A stretch of 5,307 nt of DNA, taken from positions 58,764 through 64,070 of the forward strand of contig MGNS01000170.1 of NCBI GenBank assembly GCA_001795165.1, written 5' to 3'. The position numbers and the translations under genes are program-made. Position 1 is the first letter of the stretch; every line of letters begins with the position of its first letter. This document shows positions 1-5,307 of this stretch, piece by piece. The notes under the pieces were generated by a model, which was given only the letters and a program-made list of their open reading frames with translations, made no database searches and had not been told where the DNA came from. This DNA is from Chloroflexi bacterium RBG_16_57_11 (GTDB lineage: Bacteria > Chloroflexota > Anaerolineae > Anaerolineales > UBA4823).

Positions 1-188
1 TCCAGTTTCTCCTGGATGCGGCGCTGAAGCTCGGTGATGAGCAACGAATCCAGCCCGATTTCCAGGAACGCAGTAGAGGGCGGCAGCTTCTCCAGGCTCA
101 AGCCGTCTGCGGCCTGGCCCATGGTATCTTTGATTTCATCGGTAAGCCATTTGGAGAGCAACCCGACGCGCTCGTGTCTGGTCAAGGG
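1..188 (-). other. Acyl carrier protein (ACP) domain, truncated by the window edge
   Basis: The phosphopantetheine attachment serine is S1284 in FLEIGLDSLLITELQ (codon 45-47). It is preceded by a helix-I-like stretch (about residues 1238-1258) and a loop with STAFLEIG. The motif is close to the standard GxDS(L/M) form. Only the first half, through the start of helix II, lies in the window. Confidence 0.93.
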
Positions 189-3100
189 AGTGAGCATTGT
201 AACCAGTTCTTTGCGAGATTTGAACAGCTGCACCGAAGCGCCATTGCCATTTGATCTGGCGCCGGCACCCTTGCCGACCGACAGGGATGTCAAATGGCGC
301 AATTCGAGGTTTTCAAATTGCACCAACACTTCTCCGTCTTCGGCCATTACGCGCAAGTTACCCAGTGCGGCGCGTCCATCGCCGTTCACGCTAATATGCA
401 CGTGGCTCCAGACCTGGCTGGGGAGCGGTCGCTGGAGGGTAATTGACTGGATGGCGGCCGGAACGATTGCGCCCTCCCGGCCTTTGTTATTAAGCATTCC
501 CACCGCGGCGCCCAGCGGGTGCAGGCAGCCATCTAGCAGGATGGCGCTGCGAAATGGGTCCAACTCGTCTACGCCAGGCCCGTTGGCCACTCGGCCATAG
601 GCTTCGCCGGAGTCGGGTTTACCTAGCCACAGTTCACGTACGTTCGCAAAGTTCGCGCCATAGTCGAGGCCGTTGCTGCGCATTTTGTTGTAGAACGGGC
701 CAATCCCTAATTCAGAGACGCGACCGGCCAATTCCGCGGTCATATCCACTTTCTCCACGATGACCTTTGCCGCTAGCATGCGGCCACGGCAGAAGGTGAC
801 GTCGTCAGACGTAATCGCAAAGGTAGCCACATCGCGCCCGCGTGTGCCAAATTCCAGGGTCAGGGTGATTTTCTTTACTTCCTTGTAGGAAAGCACCAGC
901 GGGCGCTCGAAGATAACATCCTTCAGCTCGACGGGGCGCCATTCCAGCCCTGCCGCGGAGGCAAAGCCGCGTGCCGCCATCTCCAGGTAACCGGTTCCGG
1001 GGAATATCGTTGACTCCAGCACGCGATGATCCGTCCAGGGAATCGTGGTTTTAACGCTGGTCTCGAAAACTGTATTCCTGGCCGTGTGGCTGAGCGCCTT
1101 GCCCAACAAGGGGTGCACGTCGGGTAGTGCGGGCAGCTCCTCAGCGGCGGAACCCGGGTTCATCAGTGGGTAGTCTGCGGGACCCACGTCCAAGATGCCG
1201 GTGGAAGCGAGCCAGTACTTTTCACGGCGGAAGGGGTAGAGCGGCAGGGAGACATGCTGGTAAAGAGATCCGCCAAACAGGCGATCGACCTTGAGCCCGG
1301 CGCCGCCCACATAGAGGGCTGCCAGGCTGTTGAGCAGGTTGTTGTTGTCGCTCTTGTCGCGCTTCAGCGTCGGAATGATCTGCAGGTTAGGGGCGTCGAA
1401 GGCCGTCGCCACAGCCGGGGTCAGCGCGGGATGGGGGCCGATTTCGATTATTATGGTGCAGCCAGCGTCAATGATCTTCTCCATGCCCTGGTGGAACAGC
1501 ACCGCCTGGCGCACCTGTGAGCCCCAGTAAGCAGCGGGGATTTCGTCACCGAAAAAGTCGCCGGTGGCGTTGGCGGCAATCGGCAGGGTGGCCGGGTGGA
1601 TGCGCATGGCCGTTGCAGCCTGGGTCAATTCATCCAGGATCGGCTCCATCAGTGGGGAGTGGAAGGCGTGTGAGACTTCCAGTTCCTTGGTCTTGCGTCC
1701 GGCGGCTTGGGCTAGCTCATCCACGGCAGCTACGGCCTCGGCCGTGCCGGAGACCACAATAGCGCGCGGCCCGTTCACGGTGGCAATCGATACTTCCTTC
1801 TCACGGCCCTGCACCCACTTCTGTACCTGTTCCAGGGTGGCGCCGATGGCCAGCATTTTACCGCCAGCGGGTAGTTGGCCCATCAGGCGTCCGCGGGTGA
1901 CCACGAAACGCGCTGCCTCATCCAGGTCGAGCATACCGGCGATGCAGGCGGCGACCAGTTCGCCGATGCTGTGGCCGATGGCATAATCAGGTTTGATGCC
2001 CCAGTGACCAAGCAGGTCGGCCAGGGCATATTCGATGGCGAACAACGCTGGCTGCACGTAGCGTGTGTTTTCCAGGTATTTGGCCGATTTTTCGCCGAAC
2101 AATACCTCCAGCAGCGGGACGCCCAACTCTGGGTCAATCACCTCGGCCACTCGGCGCAGGGCGGTAGCAAAGAGCGGTTCGGTGTTGTAAAGCTCCTGGC
2201 CCATTCCAGCATACTGCGCACCCTGGCCGGTGAACATGAAGGCCAGCCGCGGCCGGATCCTGGAGAGGCCTTGCCCGGCGAACAGCCCCTGCGGGGTGCG
2301 GCCTATCCGCCACGAGTTCAGCTTACTCTTGAGATCCTCCCTCTGCGCACCGACCACAGCCAGGCGGTGGTTGTGCTGCGTCCGATCCAGCGCGGCAGAG
2401 TAGAGAACATCGGGCAGCGAGTCGGCAGTGTCTTTTTCCAAAAAGTCTACCCATTTGTCCACCAGCTCTTCCAACGCCGCGCCCGACCTGGCTGAGATGA
2501 GCAGCATGCCGCCTTCGCGCTCAATCAGACCAGAGGCAGCCTGAGACGCGTGGCCGTTGTGGGAAGTTGGCGCCTCCTGCAAGATGGCATGTGCGTTGGT
2601 GCCGCTGTAGCCGAAGGAGTTGACGCTGGCCAGGCGCGGTTGTCCATTGCGCTGCCAGGAAATGCGTTGAGTGGCGACCTGGATTGGGGCGCGCCCCAGG
2701 TTGATGCCTGGGTTGAGCTGTTTGAAGTGGATGCTGGGCAGGATTTCTTCATGCTCCAGCGAAAGGGCTGCCTTCACCAGGCCGAGCAGGCCAGCGCTGG
2801 CTTCCAGGTGCCCGAAATTACTCTTGACCGAGCCAACATACAGTGGATTATCCGCAGTGCGGTTGGGGCCAAAAACATTGACAATCGCGCTCATTTCAAT
2901 CGGGTCGCCGACGGGCGTGCCTGTGCCGTGAGCTTCCAGGTAGCCGATATCATCGGGGCTGAGACCGGTGCGGGCCAGGGCGCTGCGGATAACCTTCTCC
3001 TGGCTTCGCCCGTTGGGCGCCGTCAGTGCTGGGGTGTGCCCGTCTTGATTGACTGCCGTGCCGACGATGCTAGCATGGATGCGGTCGCCGCGCTCGATCG

Positions 3101-3896
3101 CCTGTGACTGGCGGCGCAGTACCACAGCCACGCAGCCCTCGCCGCGGATGTAACCATCCGCCGAGGCGTCAAAGGCTGCGCAGCGCCCGAGGCGCGACAT
3201 AAGCCCGACTTTTGAAAAGGCGATGTGCAGACCGGGATGCAGCATGACGTTGACCCCCACCACGATCGCCGAGTCGCATTCGCCAGAGAGGATGCTCTGG
3301 CGGGCTAGGTGCAGGGCTACCAGGGAGCTGGAACAGGCCGTGTCAAGCGTCATGCTGGGGCCTTCAAGACCAAGAAAATGGGAAATACGCCCGGCGGAGA
3401 TGCTCATCGCATCGCCCATGGTGTCGTAACCGGTGATGCCCAGTGGGCCTTCATAGACCCCCTTCAACTGGGAATACCCATTGGTGTTCATCATTGCCAG
3501 GAAAACACTGATATTACTCTGGAAAATCTCCTCCGCCGATTGCCCTGCATCTTCCAGGGCGTGCCAGACGGTTTGAAGGACCATGCGCTGCTGTGGATCC
3601 ATACGGACAGCTTCGGCATCCGATATATTGAAGAAACCAGCATCGAAGCGGTCGATGTCTTCAACAAAGCCGCCTTTTCGTACATAAGTCTTACCAGGAG
3701 CCAGTGGGTCGGGATCATAATAGGCATCTACATTCCACCGGTCCGGCGGTATTTCGGTGACGAGATCTTTACCTTCACGCAGGGCATTCAACAACTGTTC
3801 TGAGCTTGTGATATTTCCAGGGAGCTTGCAACCAATCCCAATCAGCGCGATGGGTTCGGTACCGTTCGATGAATTTTCCGGTCGATATACTTCCAT
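1..3896 (-). CDS. Modular type I polyketide synthase, KS-AT-DH-ACP, C-terminally incomplete
   Basis: This is a multidomain cytosolic enzyme that extends an acyl chain with malonyl units while the chain is held on its carrier domain. Seen: 1298 codons in one frame without a stop, running off the left edge. The domains are KS (about residues 15-440), a KS-AT linker, AT (about 551-847), the post-AT linker ending in YPFRREKYWL (about 887-896), DH (about 926-1200), a Gly/Ser/Asn/Ala-rich linker (about 1206-1222) and ACP (from about 1238). The start is ATG at 3896. A GGAG (3904-3907) sits 7 nt upstream, an in-frame stop lies at 3936-3938, and the KS homology begins about 14 residues in. There is therefore no loading domain and no long N-terminal docking helix. 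No KR is seen before the ACP; KR, ER, TE or further modules could follow beyond the edge. The family call is secure, but the product cannot be named. Confidence 0.97.
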   Translation of the reverse strand, partial: MEVYRPENSSNGTEPIALIGIGCKLPGNITSSEQLLNALREGKDLVTEIPPDRWNVDAYYDPDPLAPGKTYVRKGGFVEDIDRFDAGFFNISDAEAVRMDPQQRMVLQTVWHALEDAGQSAEEIFQSNISVFLAMMNTNGYSQLKGVYEGPLGITGYDTMGDAMSISAGRISHFLGLEGPSMTLDTACSSSLVALHLARQSILSGECDSAIVVGVNVMLHPGLHIAFSKVGLMSRLGRCAAFDASADGYIRGEGCVAVVLRRQSQAIERGDRIHASIVGTAVNQDGHTPALTAPNGRSQEKVIRSALARTGLSPDDIGYLEAHGTGTPVGDPIEMSAIVNVFGPNRTADNPLYVGSVKSNFGHLEASAGLLGLVKAALSLEHEEILPSIHFKQLNPGINLGRAPIQVATQRISWQRNGQPRLASVNSFGYSGTNAHAILQEAPTSHNGHASQAASGLIEREGGMLLISARSGAALEELVDKWVDFLEKDTADSLPDVLYSAALDRTQHNHRLAVVGAQREDLKSKLNSWRIGRTPQGLFAGQGLSRIRPRLAFMFTGQGAQYAGMGQELYNTEPLFATALRRVAEVIDPELGVPLLEVLFGEKSAKYLENTRYVQPALFAIEYALADLLGHWGIKPDYAIGHSIGELVAACIAGMLDLDEAARFVVTRGRLMGQLPAGGKMLAIGATLEQVQKWVQGREKEVSIATVNGPRAIVVSGTAEAVAAVDELAQAAGRKTKELEVSHAFHSPLMEPILDELTQAATAMRIHPATLPIAANATGDFFGDEIPAAYWGSQVRQAVLFHQGMEKIIDAGCTIIIEIGPHPALTPAVATAFDAPNLQIIPTLKRDKSDNNNLLNSLAALYVGGAGLKVDRLFGGSLYQHVSLPLYPFRREKYWLASTGILDVGPADYPLMNPGSAAEELPALPDVHPLLGKALSHTARNTVFETSVKTTIPWTDHRVLESTIFPGTGYLEMAARGFASAAGLEWRPVELKDVIFERPLVLSYKEVKKITLTLEFGTRGRDVATFAITSDDVTFCRGRMLAAKVIVEKVDMTAELAGRVSELGIGPFYNKMRSNGLDYGANFANVRELWLGKPDSGEAYGRVANGPGVDELDPFRSAILLDGCLHPLGAAVGMLNNKGREGAIVPAAIQSITLQRPLPSQVWSHVHISVNGDGRAALGNLRVMAEDGEVLVQFENLELRHLTSLSVGKGAGARSNGNGASVQLFKSRKELVTMLTPLTRHERVGLLSKWLTDEIKDTMGQAADGLSLEKLPPSTAFLEIGLDSLLITELQRRIQEKL
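297..1121 (-). other. Dehydratase (DH) domain with a variant HxxxGxxxxP motif
   Basis: This is a double-hotdog domain that removes water from a beta-hydroxyacyl chain. It begins with HPLLG (about residue 928). The catalytic histidine is H957 (codon 1026-1028) in DHRVLESTIFPG, and the catalytic aspartate is D1122 (codon 531-533) in LLDGCLHPL, which meets the DxxxQ/H motif with H1126. Two departures from consensus are visible. The motif glycine is E961 (codon 1014-1016), and the usual YGPxF reads YGANF (1079-1083). Both catalytic residues are present, so activity is plausible. Because no KR precedes the ACP, a product-template-like, cyclisation-guiding role is an alternative. Confidence 0.85.
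1356..2246 (-). other. Acyltransferase (AT) domain, predicted malonyl-CoA specific
   Basis: This domain loads the extender unit onto the ACP. It opens with FMFTGQGAQYAGMG (residues 553-566). The nucleophile is S643 in GHSIGE (codon 1968-1970), the conserved arginine is R668, and the catalytic histidine is H746. The specificity loop reads HAFH (743-746). By the established sequence rule this predicts malonyl-CoA, whereas YASH would indicate methylmalonyl-CoA. The GHSIGE form of the serine motif agrees with malonyl. Confidence 0.94.
2577..3854 (-). other. Ketosynthase (KS) domain of the PKS
   Basis: This domain catalyses the decarboxylative Claisen condensation. The active-site cysteine is C188 in DTACSSS (codon 3333-3335). 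The two catalytic histidines are H323 in EAHGTGT and H363 in KSNFGHLEA, and the conserved lysine is K358. The nucleophile is Cys, not Gln, so this is an extending KS and not a decarboxylating loading KSQ. Its N-terminal opening (EPIALIGIGCKLPG) and its C-terminal end (NSFGYSGTNAHAIL) are typical of modular PKSs. Confidence 0.96.
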
Positions 3897-3942
3897 CTGA
3901 CTGCTCCAGTTCTTATGAGGCCGTCCACAACAGGATTATGAC

Positions 3943-3955
3943 GATATAATATATC
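3943..3955. repeat. 13-bp perfect palindrome at the PKS transcription start region
   Basis: Arms GATATA and TATATC flank a single central A. The site overlaps the first bases of the predicted -10 box and the likely start point of the PKS transcript, where a bound repressor would block initiation. It consists only of A/T-rich alternating bases apart from its two ends, so chance is a real alternative. Confidence 0.35.
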
Positions 3956-3981
3956 ATATTTTCATTCCCCTATTTTGGCAA
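3953..3981 (-). promoter_or_regulatory. Predicted sigma-70-type promoter of the PKS gene
   Basis: Read on the minus strand, a -35 box TTGCCA (3976-3981) is followed by exactly 17 nt and a -10 box TATGAT (3953-3958). Each hexamer matches the consensus at most positions. Transcription would begin near 3946, leaving an untranslated leader of about 50 nt that contains the GGAG ribosome binding site. This is inferred from sequence only. Confidence 0.6.
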
Positions 3982-4067
3982 TTCGTGATAACATGCCTCC
4001 ATAAAGATTAGGGTTTCTTGAGAAATTTAATACAGTATATCAAATTAATGGTAGGAGGGTTTAGAAT

Positions 4068-4097
4068 ATGATTTGGGAGTATAGCGAGGCAGAATGA
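4068..4097 (+). CDS. Possible 9-codon leader ORF behind a perfect Shine-Dalgarno
   Basis: An AGGAGG (4053-4058) lies 9 nt before an ATG that opens the frame MIWEYSEAE and ends at TGA (4095-4097). The stop overlaps a second ATG (ATGA at 4094-4097), whose frame encodes only three residues. The ribosome site is stronger than that of any annotated gene in the window. The frame could be a translated leader peptide of the rightward operon, or a decayed gene start. No run of one amino acid suggests classical attenuation. Confidence 0.3.
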   Translation: MIWEYSEAE

Positions 4098-4146
4098 GCA
4101 GATAGGGTTTATTCTGTTTGTTTCTCGGAGAGCAATTGTGCTTCTC

Positions 4147-4174
4147 TTGGCATATTCTATTTGGCATAATCCAT
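4147..4174 (+). repeat. Two adjacent 14-bp direct repeats upstream of the rightward operon
   Basis: TTGGCATATTCTAT (4147-4160) is followed at once by TTGGCATAATCCAT (4161-4174), with 12 of 14 bases identical. The pair ends 22 nt before the start codon at 4197 and overlaps the only -10-like hexamer there (CATAAT). Placement and spacing fit an operator bound by a tandem regulator, but this is inference. Confidence 0.5.
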
Positions 4175-4196
4175 ACACAAGGAAGGTGAGGAAAAT

Positions 4197-4460
4197 ATGG
4201 CCGGCGAACCTGAAGAAAAACCGGTAGAAATGACCCAACCGATCGTAATCGAATTAGGTAAGCGGAAAGCGAAGGATATTAAGGATTTAAAGAACGGTAA
4301 GGGTAAGGTGTGGGATGACGTGTACACGATTGTCGAGGAAGTCAAAGAAATGCTGGGTGAAGATGCGAACAGCAAAGTAATCCTTCCGGTCATTATGATT
4401 TATCAGAAGAAACCTAAACGCCAGAGCCTGAACAGACTAATCTTTCCCAACTTCAAGTAG
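4197..4460 (+). CDS. Small lysine-rich protein of unknown function (87 aa)
   Basis: It is not firmly recognised. The segment IVIELGKRKAKDIKDLKNGKGK (about residues 16-37) recalls a family of short bacterial proteins with a conserved LGK-(K/R)-rich-GxGK core. I recall this loosely as DUF6200 and could not verify it. In order the protein shows an acidic and proline-containing N-terminus (1-15), the basic core, an amphipathic likely helix (38-55), a hydrophobic strand-like stretch VILPVIMIY (61-69) and a basic tail. There is no signal peptide, membrane helix or cysteine. The start is supported by the purine-rich GGAAGGTGAGG (4181-4191) 5 nt upstream. It is the first gene of the rightward set, and the next gene starts 23 nt after its stop. 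A structural, adaptor or nucleic-acid-binding role would fit the charge, but none is shown. Confidence 0.85.
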   Translation: MAGEPEEKPVEMTQPIVIELGKRKAKDIKDLKNGKGKVWDDVYTIVEEVKEMLGEDANSKVILPVIMIYQKKPKRQSLNRLIFPNFK

Positions 4461-4483
4461 TTCAGTTTAATAAAGGAATTGCC

Positions 4484-4936
4484 ATGAGCGCTGATAATAA
4501 TCAACCGGTTCGTGTTTTACGTCCTTCCGGCGGCGAATTGCAGCCAGAGCTAAAGCCGATTGTTCTGAATTATAAAAAATGGAAAAAGAAAGGCAATAAC
4601 AAGGCTAAAGAGGGAAAGCCAAAATATTCAAAGGGCTTGGAAGATATTCAGCGCCTGGAAGGAGATATGGTCCGTGTTACGCAAACAGGCGCCCGGGCGC
4701 TTTCCAGGAGTATAGACGCCTACGAAGAAGAACGCCGCCAGTCTGCGAAGAAAAAAACGGATGGCGCGATCGAGGATTTCATCCACAATTCTGCTAAAGC
4801 CACCGGTACTTACTTGAAGGAAGCCAGCGATATCCCGGTTGACCTGGCTGACTCGGTCAGCAGGTTGTCTTTCCGAAAGAATTTACGTAAAGGTTTGCGC
4901 CGCGCCTCAAAAAGAATTCTCACATGGCCGATTTAA
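4484..4936 (+). CDS. Basic, helix-rich protein of unknown function (150 aa)
   Basis: The start is set by AAAGGA (4472-4477), 6 nt upstream. The N-terminus (about residues 8-30, VRVLRPSGGELQPELKPIVLNY) looks strand-forming. A very lysine-rich stretch follows (31-50), with KKWKKK at 31-36. Next come a long charged helix (about 51-92), a segment TDGAIEDFIHNSAKATGTYLKEASD (about 92-116) and a strongly basic tail (131-144). It has no cysteine, signal peptide or membrane segment. The layout (RPxxG opening, Lys-rich centre, KGLxxIxxLE, KKxDGxIxDF) recalls short proteins annotated DUF6312. That is from memory and unverified. Placed between the 87-aa gene and an ABC1-like gene on one strand, it is probably cotranscribed with both. 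Its high positive charge suggests binding to nucleic acid, membrane surface or an acidic partner. Confidence 0.85.
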   Translation: MSADNNQPVRVLRPSGGELQPELKPIVLNYKKWKKKGNNKAKEGKPKYSKGLEDIQRLEGDMVRVTQTGARALSRSIDAYEEERRQSAKKKTDGAIEDFIHNSAKATGTYLKEASDIPVDLADSVSRLSFRKNLRKGLRRASKRILTWPI

Positions 4937-5002
4937 ATCAGGTCCGTTGATATTTCTGTCCGGGCTTATTTGCCTGAAGACTGAAAAGCTGTAATACTAG
5001 CT

Positions 5003-5307
5003 ATGCGAGCCTCGGAAACGCCTGCGATTAATCGCCCATCCTCAGGAGTTGTGGCAGAGCTACCCCGCAGGCAGTTCTTCGAGGTTTCTTACGGGGATGT
5101 TCCATTATCCCAGATGAAATTTGTTTCGTTTCAAACGAAGCGGGTAAATTCGTTTGAACGGCTTTTCACCTGGCTCAAGCTTCTCACTTCCTTACTCCTA
5201 AACGTCCTAACGGATATTATCCTGGGTAGAGACAGCATGCAACGGCGAGCGTTACGCCTGCGCAGCGTTTTTGAGCGCGAGGGAGGCTCCTTCGTAAAGC
5301 TTGGGAT
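5003..5307 (+). CDS. ABC1/UbiB/AarF-like atypical kinase, N-terminal fragment
   Basis: The frame stays open to the right edge (101 complete codons). Residues about 51-101, FERLFTWLKLLTSLLLNVLTDIILGRD followed by RRALRLRSVFEREGGSFVKLG, match the N-terminal part of ABC1/UbiB proteins. There a helix leads to a RARRLRexLexLGpTFIKLGQ-type segment, the KxGQ signature. Family members are protein-kinase-like ATPases; UbiB and Coq8 act in ubiquinone synthesis, and others have lipid-related or unknown roles. Here the residue after KLG is Met or Ile (codon AT-), not Gln. The first 50 or so residues look like an extra N-terminal extension. ATG 5003 is the first start after an in-frame stop at 4982-4984, but it lacks a clear Shine-Dalgarno. 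ATG 5114 or 5237 could be the true start. The 66-nt gap from the previous gene shows no terminator, so cotranscription is likely. Confidence 0.78.
   Translation, partial: MRASETPAINRPSSGVVAELPRRQFFEVSYGDVPLSQMKFVSFQTKRVNSFERLFTWLKLLTSLLLNVLTDIILGRDSMQRRALRLRSVFEREGGSFVKLG
5125..5139. repeat. 15-bp perfect palindrome inside the ABC1-like gene
   Basis: TTCGTTT and AAACGAA flank a central C. The half-site TTCGTTT recurs 24 nt downstream (5149-5155), followed by GAA. It lies over codons 41-46 of the predicted frame. If the true start is ATG 5237, the palindrome would be upstream of the gene and could be an operator; otherwise it is probably chance within coding sequence. Confidence 0.4.

Larger units (their letters stand above)
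3897..4196. other. AT-rich divergent intergenic region
   Basis: This 300-bp gap separates the leftward PKS from the rightward small-gene operon and is visibly richer in A and T than either side. It holds the PKS promoter, a 13-bp palindrome, a possible 9-codon leader ORF and a 14-bp tandem repeat, each listed separately. There is also a modest hairpin at about 4128-4146 (seven or so pairs with one bulge and an ATTG loop). It has no U-run, so it is not a standard terminator. No convincing -35/-10 pair was found for the rightward operon. CATAAT at 4165-4170 could be a -10 box, but the hexamers at normal spacing upstream are poor. Confidence 0.8.

Noticed and set aside
1883..2752. Minus-strand frames at 1883-2137 and 2525-2752
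   Set aside because: They are out-of-frame shadows of the PKS on the same strand; the PKS frame runs through both with intact AT and KS motifs.
34..3803. Several long open frames on the plus strand (for example 1875-2495, 2550-3107, 3309-3803)
   Set aside because: All lie opposite the unbroken PKS frame, show no recognisable domains and have low-complexity or repetitive composition typical of antisense reading of GC-rich coding DNA.
4007..4031. Inverted repeat around TTTCTTGAGAAA as a hairpin or terminator
   Set aside because: The perfect part is only 5 bp per arm with a 2-nt centre, the extension relies on G-T pairs, and there is no gene end beside it to terminate.
4008..4238. Minus-strand 76-codon frame across the intergenic region, rich in hydrophobic residues
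   Set aside because: It needs a TTG start inside the 87-aa gene, has no ribosome binding site seen, and its composition is explained by AT-rich non-coding DNA.
4157..4393. Minus-strand 78-codon frame opposite the 87-aa gene
   Set aside because: It is antisense to a gene with a good ribosome binding site, and the protein has no recognisable features.
4937..5002. Possible terminator or promoter between the 150-aa gene and the ABC1-like gene
   Set aside because: No stem with a T-run and no convincing -35/-10 pair could be found in these 66 bases.

Overview
This is a bacterial window with Shine-Dalgarno-preceded ATG starts and short operon-like gaps. It looks like the edge of a type I polyketide biosynthetic locus. 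The taxon cannot be fixed from the sequence. The mix of a GC-rich PKS, an AT-rich regulatory gap and two small lysine-rich proteins next to an ABC1/UbiB-like gene would suit Chloroflexota or a similar high-GC group, but that is a low-confidence guess.

Left three quarters (1-3896, minus strand): the first 1298 codons of a modular type I PKS, cut by the left edge. It reads as one unbroken frame in the order ketosynthase (KS), malonyl-type acyltransferase (AT), dehydratase (DH), acyl carrier protein (ACP). All key residues can be seen, except that the usual glycine of the DH HxxxGxxxxP motif is glutamate. No ketoreductase lies between DH and ACP. The protein continues off the window.

Middle (3897-4196): an AT-rich divergent intergenic region. 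It holds a good sigma-70-type promoter for the PKS, a small palindrome just downstream of that promoter's -10 box, a possible 9-codon leader ORF behind a perfect AGGAGG, and a 14-bp tandem repeat just upstream of the rightward genes.

Right part (4197-5307, plus strand): three closely spaced co-directional genes that probably form an operon. Two encode small, charged, lysine-rich proteins of unknown function (87 and 150 aa). The third is the N-terminal 101 residues of a protein that looks like the ABC1/UbiB/AarF atypical kinase family, cut by the right edge. The divergent arrangement suggests, but does not prove, that this operon and the PKS are regulated together. Several long open frames on the plus strand opposite the PKS are antisense shadows and are not annotated.
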